From positions 1 through 64,000 of the forward strand of contig NZ_JABSOE010000005.1 in NCBI RefSeq assembly GCF_013618865.1: 64,000 nucleotides of DNA, written 5' to 3'. How positions within the stretch are numbered: position 1 is the stretch's first letter; each line of letters opens with the position of its first letter. This DNA is from Phocaeicola faecicola. GTDB taxonomy: Bacteria; Bacteroidota; Bacteroidia; Bacteroidales; Bacteroidaceae. Of this stretch, positions 1-7,154 are shown in pieces. A model generated the notes under the pieces. It ran no database searches and was not told where the DNA came from. It worked only from the letters and a program-made list of their open reading frames with translations. Both the position numbers and the translations under genes were made by a program.

Positions 1-215
1 AATATGAAGAACATTTTGTCCTGAATCAGAGGCAACACACTGGTCTTCCTGTTGTAAGATATACGTTGACGCACTTTGCCTTCCAAAGTGAAATGGCTGT
101 AATATTCATCCCAATGGTACTTGAAAGCTACTAGCAAGGTATCAAACTCAACAGGAGTTAATCCTGTCGCTGCAAGCACTTGGCTATGACGGTGGCGAAT
201 CTTGTCATAATACAT
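1..215 (-). CDS. Transposase N-terminus (partial, IS5/DDE_Tnp_4-like)
   Basis: The gene runs off the left edge; 71 codons are visible from an ATG at 213-215. The protein begins MYYDKIRHRHSQVLAATGLT, followed by an EFD..L..AF..H segment and a basic stretch. This resembles the N-terminal helix-turn-helix region found ahead of the DDE domain in IS5-type transposases. The catalytic domain lies outside the window, so the family call rests on the N-terminus only. It sits immediately upstream of an A+T-rich peptide-export island and may mark its left border. Intactness cannot be judged. Confidence 0.5.
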   Translation of the reverse strand, partial: MYYDKIRHRHSQVLAATGLTPVEFDTLLVAFKYHWDEYYSHFTLEGKVRQRISYNRKTSVLPLIQDKMFFI

Positions 216-330
216 CAATTGAACTTTTTAGACCACAAAGATAAGTCAAAGAACGCTTTAATCAATTATTCGATATAAACTCTATTATATATTTTTTTTC
301 TGCAAAAGTAATGTATTTTCTTTTAATTAA

Positions 331-386
331 TAACATAAGGTTAACTTTAAATTAACTCAAAACACACTTTCCTTATTATACTTTTG
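331..386 (+). promoter_or_regulatory. Promoter P1 with triple TAAC operator
   Basis: TAAC occurs at 331-334, 342-345 and 353-356, an exact 11-bp period. It is followed by 22 bp and the -7 box TACTTTTG at 379-386. No TTTG lies at the usual -33 position; the third TAAC occupies it. The predicted transcription start is about 7 nt after the box, some 20-25 nt before the first peptide gene at 416. Three other promoters in this locus have the identical layout. The bound regulator is not encoded in the window. Confidence 0.8.
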
Positions 387-415
387 CGATAGTAAAACAA
401 AAAAGAAACAGTAAT

Positions 416-532
416 ATGGAAAAAACAATGAAAAAACTAACAAGAGGTGAAGTGATAGAAATAATTGGTGGTGGATATTGGTGTACAGAAATGGTCAATG
501 GAGAAGTAGTTACATATTGGGTTAGTTGTTGA
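416..532 (+). CDS. GG-leader secreted peptide 1
   Basis: A 38-residue peptide. The leader is MEKTMKKLTRGEVIEIIGG and the 19-residue core is rich in aromatic residues and holds two cysteines, one near each end (GYWC... and ...WVSC), which could form a disulfide. The hydrophobic leader ending in Gly-Gly matches the recognition signal cut by C39 peptidase domains of bacteriocin-type ABC exporters, one of which is encoded at 4023. An internal ATG at 428 is a possible alternative start and keeps the GG site. It lies directly after promoter P1 and is separated from the next peptide gene by its own promoter P2. No known bacteriocin is recognised in the core; antimicrobial or signalling roles are both open. 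Confidence 0.7.
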   Translation: MEKTMKKLTRGEVIEIIGGGYWCTEMVNGEVVTYWVSC

Positions 533-608
533 TATTAGATACAATTAAGTCCTTTACAATCATATCCTAATATGTAGGTGATAGTATTAATAGATTTATT
601 AGTCAACT

Positions 609-664
609 TAACCTAACGATAACATAAAGGTAACACAATTCTAAATAGCATTGGCTTACCTTTG
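609..664 (+). promoter_or_regulatory. Promoter P2 with triple TAAC operator
   Basis: TAAC is at 609-612, 620-623 and 631-634 (11-bp period), then exactly 22 bp, then TACCTTTG at 657-664. The first repeat is within TTAACCT, as in P3 and P4. There is no TTTG at -33. It is placed to transcribe the run of peptide genes from 715 to 1642. Confidence 0.82.
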
Positions 665-714
665 CATTAGTAAAACAAACAAAAAGTATAATAACAATTA
701 AATAAGAAAAGCGT

Positions 715-867
715 ATGAAAATTAAAGAATTGAAAACACTGGAAATTGAAGATTTGAAAAACGTAAGTGGTGGAGTGGCACCTGGACCTAACGGTGAAGG
801 TTGTACAGAACATTGGTTGCCTGACTTCTTGAAAGACAAGACACTTTTGGATATTCTTAAACACTAA
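715..867 (+). CDS. GG-leader secreted peptide 2
   Basis: A 50-residue peptide: a 20-residue leader (MKIKELKTLEIEDLKNVSGG) and a 30-residue core beginning VAPGPNGEGC. The core has one cysteine, a Gly/Pro-rich front and an amphipathic back half ending in DILKH. The leader has the LxxLExxDLxxVSGG pattern typical of Bacteroidetes GG-type precursor peptides. It is the first gene after promoter P2, with a ~45-nt untranslated leader. The maturation enzyme is presumably the C39 domain of the ABC transporter encoded at 4023. No modifying enzyme (radical SAM, lanthionine synthetase) is seen nearby, so the product is probably unmodified or disulfide-free. Confidence 0.75.
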   Translation: MKIKELKTLEIEDLKNVSGGVAPGPNGEGCTEHWLPDFLKDKTLLDILKH

Positions 868-925
868 TAGTAGAAGAATGATATTTGAAAGAATCATAAA
901 TGAGAATAGTATTAACAAAAAAACA

Positions 926-1045
926 ATGCGTATGAAAGAATTGAACAAAGATGAGAACCTGTCAATTATAGGCGGGTATTACCCTCCATCAGAGGAACAG
1001 TTGAAAAATCTGAATCCTATTGAGAGAATTTTTATTTGTTGGTAA
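926..1045 (+). CDS. GG-leader secreted peptide 3
   Basis: A 39-residue peptide from the ATG at 926 (MRMKELNKDENLSIIGG leader, 22-residue core starting YYPPSEEQLKNLNP and ending FICW). The frame is open upstream to an ATG at 878, but the start at 926 or 932 gives a leader of the usual 15-17 residues. The core is proline-containing, acidic in the middle and has a single Cys next to a terminal Trp. It lies between two similar peptide genes in the same orientation, probably on the same transcript. Confidence 0.65.
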   Translation: MRMKELNKDENLSIIGGYYPPSEEQLKNLNPIERIFICW

Positions 1046-1064
1046 AAATTTAAATTGAAAAATT

Positions 1065-1196
1065 ATGAAAAAGAATGAATTGATGCGTACTATGAGTCTG
1101 CAAGAACAACAGGAAATTAATGGCGGTGAAGCCTTAGATGTCTTGATAAATACGATTGTAGACATTTTGAACGGGAGAATACCTATATATGTTTAA
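1065..1196 (+). CDS. GG-leader secreted peptide 4
   Basis: A 43-residue peptide starting 19 nt after the stop of peptide 3. The leader is MKKNELMRTMSLQEQQEINGG; the 22-residue core (starting EALDVLINTIVD) is strongly hydrophobic, amphipathic and cysteine-free, and ends GRIPIYV. This core type differs from the cysteine-bearing peptides beside it, so the locus is not a simple tandem duplication. An internal ATG at 1083 would shorten the leader but keep the cleavage site. Confidence 0.7.
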   Translation: MKKNELMRTMSLQEQQEINGGEALDVLINTIVDILNGRIPIYV

Positions 1197-1215
1197 TAGA
1201 TTAAAATGTAATAGT

Positions 1216-1323
1216 ATGGAATAACTGACAGTGGATGAAATGAGATTGACTGATGGTGGAATGATTATTTCCCCTTTTTCATTAAGTTTAAAAGCAATAG
1301 AGTTTATTTCAAAAATGTTTTAA
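1216..1323 (+). pseudogene. Decayed GG-leader peptide 5 (in-frame stop)
   Basis: The frame reads Met-Glu-stop (TAA at 1222-1224), then LTVDEMRLTDGG and a hydrophobic 20-residue core (MIISPFSLSLKAIEFISKMF) to a TAA at 1321-1323. Removing the stop would give a leader like those of its neighbours. A truncated product could still start at the ATG at 1240 (MRLTDGG...), but its leader would be only 7 residues. It is most simply a paralogue inactivated by a nonsense mutation. Sequencing error or true suppression cannot be excluded from one sequence. Confidence 0.6.
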
Positions 1324-1339
1324 TAAAAATTAACGAGTT

Positions 1340-1486
1340 ATGAAAGAAAATGTAATTATGGTTGAGTTGAATCAACAAGAAATGAAAGATGTAGATGGCG
1401 GTAATTGGGTTAAGATATTTTTTGCCCTTTTAGAATCAGCGGAGATAGCAAGTGAGTTTCAAGATGGATGGAATTCTGTTAAATAA
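1340..1486 (+). CDS. GG-leader secreted peptide 6
   Basis: A 48-residue peptide: leader MKENVIMVELNQQEMKDVDGG (21 residues) and a 27-residue core NWVKIFFALLESAEIASEFQ followed by DGWNSVK. The core predicts an amphipathic helix with two tryptophans and no cysteine. The leader's ELNQQEMKDVDGG matches the classic ExxELxxVxGG form of class II bacteriocin leaders. It follows the broken peptide gene by 16 nt and is in the same probable transcript. Confidence 0.75.
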   Translation: MKENVIMVELNQQEMKDVDGGNWVKIFFALLESAEIASEFQDGWNSVK

Positions 1487-1513
1487 ATAATTAATTAAAA
1501 AAGGAGGTATATT

Positions 1514-1642
1514 ATGAAAAAAGAATTGTATAAAGAACTTAACAGTAAAGAAAATGCTGAAGTTTATGGAGGTAAAAGTCTTTGGTATATGGCTGGTGAA
1601 TATTGTCATAAAGCCTGGAATGAAATAAAATCTTGGTTCTGA
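1514..1642 (+). CDS. GG-leader secreted peptide 7
   Basis: A 42-residue peptide (leader MKKELYKELNSKENAEVYGG, 22-residue core KSLWYMAGEYCHKAWNEIKS and WF). The core is basic/aromatic with four Trp and one Cys. Unusually for Bacteroidetes, a good Shine-Dalgarno-like AAGGAGG lies 7 nt before the ATG, which supports the start and suggests stronger translation than its neighbours. It is the last peptide gene upstream of the CPBP gene; about 240 bp without a gene follow. Confidence 0.75.
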   Translation: MKKELYKELNSKENAEVYGGKSLWYMAGEYCHKAWNEIKSWF

Positions 1643-1768
1643 ATATTTACTTTCCGAATATTCATTGACTTGAATTTATTAAGTTGAGAGAGTGAAAGAG
1701 AAATCAAGACCGTAATTTTAAATTGTGCCATTTCCTGATAAGTCAATTATCTATAAATTTATTTCGGA

Positions 1769-1776
1769 TACATTTG
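1769..1776 (+). promoter_or_regulatory. Possible -7 box for the CPBP gene
   Basis: TACATTTG fits the Bacteroidetes -7 consensus TAnnTTTG and lies about 108 bp before the ATG at 1884. No TTTG at -33 and no TAAC triple repeat are present, so this promoter, if real, is outside the TAAC regulon. The 1643-1883 stretch otherwise holds nothing recognised. Confidence 0.35.
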
Positions 1777-1883
1777 TAATCTAGATGTTTATTAAAGAAA
1801 AGACAAATAAAGGATTGACACAGTTTGAATTACGGTCTCTATACAGTTAGCTCCTTCACTCTATTTTTTTATTTTTTAAATTT

Positions 1884-2738
1884 ATGTGTCATATTGAAAA
1901 GAAAAATAGAATACCACTTTGGGGTGATTTGCTGCTTTTAATTTTGGGTTTCTTTTTTGGAGCCTTGATAGCAGAGGAATGCACTTTGTCTTTATTGGGT
2001 TCAACAGGTTATGAAAACGACCAATATTATTTGTTGTCTGCTATACTGTCTTGTTCAATGGTGTCTTTGGTTATCTTGTTTTTGCATTGCATCATAGACA
2101 AACGTCCTTTAAGAGAACTGGGCTTGTGTTCTTTTAATAAGTTAAGAAAATTTTCTAAGATTATTATTTTGTGGACCGTTATTGTATTCACTCTCGGACT
2201 GATAATTTGTATATTGAGCGGTTCAGCAAATATATCAGCAGTTCAATTACATTGGGAAGATTTATCTTTAAGTCTGATAATGTTCATTTTTGGTGCTTTT
2301 TATGAGGAAATTCTTATAAGGGGTTATTTGTTGACACGTTTATGTCGCTCTGGTTTGAATATCTGGATAAGTTTAAGTATAACCTCTCTCATATTTTCTG
2401 CTTTACATTTAGCAAATCCCGATATGAGTATCTGTTCAGCTTTTAATCTTTTTTTAGGTGGCTTTTTTGATGGCTGTATTTTTTTATTAACCGGAAGTCT
2501 TTGGTCGGCTGTAATTTCTCATTGTGCATGGAATTGGCTACAAGGTTCTATTTTTGGTTTCAATGTCAGTGGTGGAGAATTTTATCAATCACTTATAACT
2601 TTAGAATACCCTTCTTACAATTTAATAAATGGTGGATTGTTTGGATTTGAAGGTTCTATTATATGTACGATATTATTACTACCTTCTGTTTTTGTATTAA
2701 TGAAACTTGTATCTAAGAATCTTAAGAAAAATGTATGA
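1884..2738 (+). CDS. CPBP family intramembrane metalloprotease / immunity-like protein
   Basis: A 284-residue polytopic membrane protein. The CPBP (Abi, Rce1-like) signature is present: E141-E142-x3-R146 in a transmembrane helix, H175 in the second motif, and H213-x3-N217 in the third. All putative zinc-site residues are intact. Family members cleave prenylated or peptide substrates in the membrane, and in Gram-positive bacteriocin loci related genes act as immunity proteins. Its position between seven peptide genes and the exporter makes either self-immunity or peptide trimming plausible; the sequence does not decide. It begins ATG at 1884 and ends 90 bp before the hlyD-like gene, which has its own TAAC promoter. 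Confidence 0.8.
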   Translation: MCHIEKKNRIPLWGDLLLLILGFFFGALIAEECTLSLLGSTGYENDQYYLLSAILSCSMVSLVILFLHCIIDKRPLRELGLCSFNKLRKFSKIIILWTVIVFTLGLIICILSGSANISAVQLHWEDLSLSLIMFIFGAFYEEILIRGYLLTRLCRSGLNIWISLSITSLIFSALHLANPDMSICSAFNLFLGGFFDGCIFLLTGSLWSAVISHCAWNWLQGSIFGFNVSGGEFYQSLITLEYPSYNLINGGLFGFEGSIICTILLLPSVFVLMKLVSKNLKKNV

Positions 2739-2745
2739 TTTATAT

Positions 2746-2801
2746 TAACCTACTCTTAACCTAAGAATAACTTATTTCTTTATCTTTTTGACTTACATTT
2801 G
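2746..2801 (+). promoter_or_regulatory. Promoter P3 with triple TAAC operator
   Basis: TAAC is at 2746-2749, 2757-2760 and 2768-2771, then exactly 22 bp, then TACATTTG at 2794-2801. It fixes the start of the hlyD-like gene: an upstream in-frame TTG at 2799 lies inside the -7 box and cannot be translated from this promoter, so the ATG at 2829 is used. This promoter drives the exporter genes and shares its layout with the peptide promoters P1 and P2. Confidence 0.85.
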
Positions 2802-2828
2802 TTGTGTAATCTAAAAAATAAAAGAGAT

Positions 2829-3998
2829 ATGTTATTACCGAACGAATGGATAGAGAACAGTATTGAGACATACATCTATCAGCACACAACAAAATCACAG
2901 ATAATCTATTGGATTGTCTTATTTGCAGTTACAGTCACATTAGTGGCACTTCCATTTATCTATGTAGATATCTCCGTACAGGGGAGTGGAGTAGTAAGAC
3001 CGGTAGCGGAAAAAGCGGAAATAACTTCTTCCATTACAGAAATTGTAGATTCGGTTTTTGTAAAGGAAGGAGAGCAGGTTAACAAGGGTGACGTGATACT
3101 AAGATTCAGAACCAATAGTTCTGATTATAAAATCAATTATCAGACCAGCCGACTGAATGATTGTAGTGCACAGCTTGCCGACCTTGCTTATCTGGCAGAG
3201 GGTAATTGTCCGAAACTCTTCAGTTCTCCGGTAAGACAACAGGAATATGCCTATTTTATCCGTAAGAAACAGGAACTGGAAACAGGATTGGCACAAGCGG
3301 AAAAGGAATATCTTAGAAATAAAACTTTGTTTGAAAAGAAAGTTATCTCTGAGGAGGAATACGACAGTTACTATTTCAAATACAAAAGCCAACAAAATGA
3401 ATTGGCATCGCTGGTACAAAGCCAGATAAGTACATGGCAGGCAGACCAGAATACATACAGGAATACATACAACGAAATGAGTACCAACCTGAAGCAGGAA
3501 ATAAAAGATAAGGATATGTATATTGTCCGTAGTCCGGTAGATGGAACTGTTGACCAGTTCTCTGGAGTATATCGTGGCAGCAGCATTCAGGCAGGACAGT
3601 CTTTAGCTGTCATAAGCCCCGACTCAACACTATGTATTGAGGTATATGTCACACCAAGAAATATCGGATTCATGAATATTGGCATGCCTGTAAATGTGCA
3701 GGTGGAATCCTTCAATTACAACGAATGGGGGACAATACCGGGAAGAGTGAAAGATATATCATCAGACTTTCTGACAGACAGTCAGGGAAATTCCTTCTAC
3801 AAGGTGAAATGTGAAATGGAGCGCGACTTCCTTCAACTTAAGAACGGGAGGATAGGAAAGCTGAAAAAAGGGATGACGGTAAATGCTCATTTTATGGTAA
3901 CAAGACGGTCACTGTTCGACCTGCTTTATCAGAAGATGGACGGATGGGTAAATCCGAAGCAGTATGAAAATGAAACGATGGTAGCTAAACTGAATTGA
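2829..3998 (+). CDS. HlyD family membrane fusion protein
   Basis: A 389-residue periplasmic adaptor of a type I-like peptide export system. A short cytoplasmic N-terminus is followed by one transmembrane helix (about residues 24-46, IIYWIVLFAVTVTLVALPFI), a first half-lipoyl segment (SGVVRPVAEKAEI... GEQVNKGDVILRF), a helical hairpin rich in Q/E/K, a second half-lipoyl segment (YIVRSPVDGTVDQ) and a beta-barrel domain. Members bridge an inner-membrane ABC transporter to TolC. The C39 ABC gene starts 24 bp downstream, so the two are co-transcribed, and a TolC homologue lies at 7457. The start at 2829 is preferred over upstream in-frame TTG codons, which fall in the promoter. Confidence 0.92.
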   Translation: MLLPNEWIENSIETYIYQHTTKSQIIYWIVLFAVTVTLVALPFIYVDISVQGSGVVRPVAEKAEITSSITEIVDSVFVKEGEQVNKGDVILRFRTNSSDYKINYQTSRLNDCSAQLADLAYLAEGNCPKLFSSPVRQQEYAYFIRKKQELETGLAQAEKEYLRNKTLFEKKVISEEEYDSYYFKYKSQQNELASLVQSQISTWQADQNTYRNTYNEMSTNLKQEIKDKDMYIVRSPVDGTVDQFSGVYRGSSIQAGQSLAVISPDSTLCIEVYVTPRNIGFMNIGMPVNVQVESFNYNEWGTIPGRVKDISSDFLTDSQGNSFYKVKCEMERDFLQLKNGRIGKLKKGMTVNAHFMVTRRSLFDLLYQKMDGWVNPKQYENETMVAKLN

Positions 3999-4022
3999 TT
4001 GTGAATATAGAATAAAAGAATT

Positions 4023-6188
4023 ATGTATAGAAAAGGAATCAAAATTAAGCAGCATGACATTACTGACTGCGGTGCTGCATGTCTTGCCTCTGTATGTGCA
4101 CATTATGGGCTTCAATTCCCTGTGGCCCGCATCCGCCAGTATGCCTTTACAGACCAGAAGGGGACTAATGTATTGGGGATGATTGAAGCTGCGAACCGTC
4201 TCGGACTTTCAGCAAAAGGTGTAAGAGCACAGTTTGAAGCTCTATCCATCGTACCGAAACCAACAATTGCACATGTGATTGTGCACGAGCATTTGCAGCA
4301 CTTTATTGTCCTGTATAAAGTAGAAAAGGAACACATTACCTATATGGATCCCGGTGACGGTAAAATGCATAAGGTTACGAATGCTGAATTCCAGAAAATG
4401 TGGACAGGTGTACTTGTTCTGATGGAACCGGAGGAGACCTTTAAAAAGGGAAATATGAAAACGAGCATGACAAGGAAATTTTTCTCACTGCTGGCTCCAC
4501 ATAAGAGTGTCATGATGCAGGCTGTATTCGGGGCGTTAATATACAGTATATTAGGACTTTCTACTTCTGTATATGTAGGTAAGATTACTGATTATGTCCT
4601 GGTAGACGGAAATATCAACCTGCTTAACCTTATGGGAATTGTGATGATTATTATTCTGATACTCCGTACTTTCATAGGGTCAATGAAAAGCATTCTGGCA
4701 TTGAAGACCGGGCAACGAATAGATGCAGCTCTTATTCTCGGTTACTATAAGCATTTGCTGACATTGCCACAACAGTTTTTCGATACCATGCGTGTGGGAG
4801 AAATCATTTCGCGTGTGAACGATGCGGTGAAGATACGAAACTTCATCAACAATGTATCTCTTGACCTGGTAGTAAACATGATGATTCTGTTATTCTCGGT
4901 AGGTCTGATGTTCGTGTATTCGTGGGAACTTGCCTTGGTGACATTGGCATCCGCGCCGTTATTTTTGCTCATTTTCTGGGCTTTTAATAGGCTAAACAGA
5001 AAATATCAACGCGGCATCATGGAGAGCAGTGCAGATCTGGAGTCTCAGTTGGTTGAATCTATAAATTCCATTTCGACAATCAAACGTTTCGGTATAGAAG
5101 ACTTTGCGAATTTGAAAACAGAAACACGTTTTGTACATCTCCTGAAGAACACCTATCGCAGCATTTATGGGGCAATTATGGCTCAGGGAGGTATCCAGTT
5201 TGTATCAACCGCAATAACAATTGCTGTGCTATGGATGGGAAGTGTTCTGGTCATAGACAAGGAGCTTACACCAGGTACACTGATGGTATTCTATTCGCTT
5301 ATCAGTTATGTCATATCACCGATAGGGTCATTGATTTCATCCAATCAGACAATACAGGATGCGCTGATTGCAGCAGACCGCCTTTTTCAGATTATGGATC
5401 TTGAGCGTGAACAGGATGACAGCCAAAAAATAGAACTCAGAAAGGATATGATCGGGGATATTGTGTTTGAGAATGTATCGTTCCGATATGGCTCCCGTAA
5501 AGAGGTATTTAACGGACTCAACCTGAAGATAGATAAAGGAAAGACCACTGCAGTCATCGGTGAGAGTGGGTCCGGTAAAACTACACTCATATCATTGCTT
5601 CAACATATTTATCCGATTCAAAGTGGTCAGATACGTATCGGTGGATATGATATTTCTCAAATAAGCAATAAGAGCCTTCGTAGTCTTGTTGGTACTGTAC
5701 CACAGCAAATTGAGCTTTTTGCCGGTACTATTATAGAGAATATAGCAGTGGGTGATCTCCAACCTGATATGAAGCGTATTGTAGATTTGGTAGAACAACT
5801 TGGTTTGAAGGACTTTATTGAGCGTCTTCCTAATGGCTACATGACCTATATAGGAGAACATGGAGCTTCTTTATCTGGTGGTGAACGGCAGCGAATAGCC
5901 ATAGCCCGTGCGCTGTATAAGGAGCCGGAAATTCTGATTTTTGATGAAGCGACTTCTTCCTTGGACTCAATATCTGAGAAGCATGTAAAGAGAACACTCG
6001 ATGCACTGGCCAGTTCCGGAAAGACAGTCATTATCATTGCTCATCGTTTGAGTACTGTAAAAAATGCAGATATGATTGTGGTACTTGACAATGGTAAAGT
6101 ATCCGAAACCGGTACGCATAAGCAATTGTTTGATTCCAATGGAATTTACAACAGATTATGGAATGAACAGTTTGATCAGTTGGATTAA
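4023..6188 (+). CDS. C39-peptidase ABC transporter (bacteriocin-type, PCAT)
   Basis: A 721-residue exporter that cuts the leader of GG-type peptides and moves the core across the inner membrane. The N-terminal C39 peptidase (about 1-135) has the catalytic C16 in QHDITDCGAACLAS, H93 in LQHFIVLY and D109 in YMDPGDG. A six-helix ABC membrane domain follows (about 150-440). The nucleotide-binding domain has Walker A GESGSGKTT, signature LSGGERQ, Walker B ILIFDEATS and the H-loop AHR. All active residues are intact, so it should be both protease and pump. It follows the hlyD-like gene and precedes two more GG peptides. Its likely substrates are the eight intact leader peptides in this window. Confidence 0.95.
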   Translation: MYRKGIKIKQHDITDCGAACLASVCAHYGLQFPVARIRQYAFTDQKGTNVLGMIEAANRLGLSAKGVRAQFEALSIVPKPTIAHVIVHEHLQHFIVLYKVEKEHITYMDPGDGKMHKVTNAEFQKMWTGVLVLMEPEETFKKGNMKTSMTRKFFSLLAPHKSVMMQAVFGALIYSILGLSTSVYVGKITDYVLVDGNINLLNLMGIVMIIILILRTFIGSMKSILALKTGQRIDAALILGYYKHLLTLPQQFFDTMRVGEIISRVNDAVKIRNFINNVSLDLVVNMMILLFSVGLMFVYSWELALVTLASAPLFLLIFWAFNRLNRKYQRGIMESSADLESQLVESINSISTIKRFGIEDFANLKTETRFVHLLKNTYRSIYGAIMAQGGIQFVSTAITIAVLWMGSVLVIDKELTPGTLMVFYSLISYVISPIGSLISSNQTIQDALIAADRLFQIMDLEREQDDSQKIELRKDMIGDIVFENVSFRYGSRKEVFNGLNLKIDKGKTTAVIGESGSGKTTLISLLQHIYPIQSGQIRIGGYDISQISNKSLRSLVGTVPQQIELFAGTIIENIAVGDLQPDMKRIVDLVEQLGLKDFIERLPNGYMTYIGEHGASLSGGERQRIAIARALYKEPEILIFDEATSSLDSISEKHVKRTLDALASSGKTVIIIAHRLSTVKNADMIVVLDNGKVSETGTHKQLFDSNGIYNRLWNEQFDQLD

Positions 6189-6247
6189 AAATAAAGAACT
6201 ATTGCAATAGTATAATTATAATTTTATCAATCTAAAAATTTAAAAGA

Positions 6248-6430
6248 ATGGAAAGGACAAATGAAAAAAAAATTGTTGCTTTATCAGAAAAGGAAAGTCA
6301 ACAAATTGAGGGAGGTATTGTCCAATTTCTCCTTGGAGCAATCATTGGAGGGTTTATATATGATTGCATTTCTGAACCTGGACATTGTATTAATGGATTT
6401 CGTGATGGTATGAATAATGGTCTTAAATAG
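6248..6430 (+). CDS. GG-leader secreted peptide 8 (bacteriocin-like, GxxxG core)
   Basis: A 60-residue peptide, the longest of the set, starting 59 nt after the transporter stop. A 23-residue charged leader (ending SEKESQQIEGG) precedes a 37-residue core beginning IVQFLLGAIIGGFIYDC. The core has a hydrophobic, glycine-rich helix with small-residue spacing (G..IGG), then two cysteines (in IYDC and GHCI) and a Gly/Asn-rich tail. This composition is that of class II bacteriocins that form membrane helices. It probably shares the hlyD-ABC transcript from P3. No named bacteriocin is recognised. Confidence 0.8.
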   Translation: MERTNEKKIVALSEKESQQIEGGIVQFLLGAIIGGFIYDCISEPGHCINGFRDGMNNGLK

Positions 6431-6438
6431 TTTTTATT

Positions 6439-6585
6439 ATGAAAGATTTGACAATGACAGATATGGTGAACATACATGGTGGTTCTACATTTTCATACTA
6501 TGTTTTCTGGTTTTTAGGTAGATCATTTGTATCTCCTGCAGAACTTGATAAAAATGGTATGAATCCAGTACACTTATGGAACTAA
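6439..6585 (+). CDS. GG-leader secreted peptide 9
   Basis: A 48-residue peptide starting 8 nt after the stop of peptide 8. The leader is short (MKDLTMTDMVNIHGG, 15 residues) and the 33-residue core starts STFSYYVFWFLGRSFVSPAE and ends NPVHLWN. The core is aromatic and cysteine-free. Together with peptide 8 it looks like a two-peptide pair placed after the exporter, as in two-peptide bacteriocin operons; that pairing is inference. Confidence 0.7.
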   Translation: MKDLTMTDMVNIHGGSTFSYYVFWFLGRSFVSPAELDKNGMNPVHLWN

Positions 6586-6624
6586 TAATCAACAAGTCTT
6601 GGTATTTTTATTAATAATGAAAAA

Positions 6625-6699
6625 GAAGATGAGTTTCTTGTAGCCTTCTCTCGGATATTTATAAATAACATCAGGGATGGTATATACAAACTCATCTTC
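6625..6699. repeat. 12-bp perfect inverted repeat, 51-nt loop
   Basis: GAAGATGAGTTT at 6625-6636 is repeated as its exact complement AAACTCATCTTC at 6688-6699. It lies just after the last peptide gene. The loop is long for a simple terminator and no T-run follows directly (ATTTAAGTATTTG). It could be a weak terminator, a folded 3' end of the hlyD-ABC-peptide mRNA, or a decayed element end. Confidence 0.5.
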
Positions 6700-6803
6700 T
6701 ATTTAAGTATTTGATTTTTAACAAAACAACCTTTTGTAAGAAATGCTTACCTTACTGGTAAGTATTATAAAAGAATTGTAAAAAATATCATGAAGATTCA
6801 AAT

Positions 6804-7154
6804 ATGAATAAGAAACTTTTTTTATATGGTATATTAATTGCCGCAGTAGGACTAATACTATCACATACATATAGACCTTACATATATAGTCACAATCTTT
6901 TTGATTTTCATTTAGCAGATGTTATTGGTAGTATCGTGTGTGTGCCTTCATCAGTTTTATTTTTTTATGGGATGGATCCTAGATATTCTGTGAAAAAATA
7001 TACTGTTTACGCTACAATAGTATATATAAGCTATGAGTTGTTGGGGCTTTTCAATATACATGGTACCTTTGATATATATGATATTATTGCAATTATTATC
7101 AGTGCTTTTTGTTTTTATCGAATTTATATCAGGTTAAGTAAAAAAACTCATTGA
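6804..7154 (+). CDS. Small four-helix membrane protein, unknown
   Basis: A 116-residue protein with about four predicted transmembrane helices (near residues 5-22, 38-58, 65-85 and 90-108) and a basic C-terminus (RLSKKTH). I do not recognise a family. Size, topology and position, between the last peptide genes and tolC, are those expected of a bacteriocin immunity protein, but nothing in the sequence proves that. A short hairpin (CTTACC at 6746-6751, GGTAAG at 6757-6762) precedes it. It is as A+T-rich as the peptide genes. It may have its own promoter, which I cannot place. Confidence 0.6.
   Translation: MNKKLFLYGILIAAVGLILSHTYRPYIYSHNLFDFHLADVIGSIVCVPSSVLFFYGMDPRYSVKKYTVYATIVYISYELLGLFNIHGTFDIYDIIAIIISAFCFYRIYIRLSKKTH

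Noticed and set aside
2799-2828. N-terminal extension of the hlyD-like gene from TTG
   Set aside because: The TTG overlaps the TACATTTG -7 box, so it would lie upstream of the transcript.
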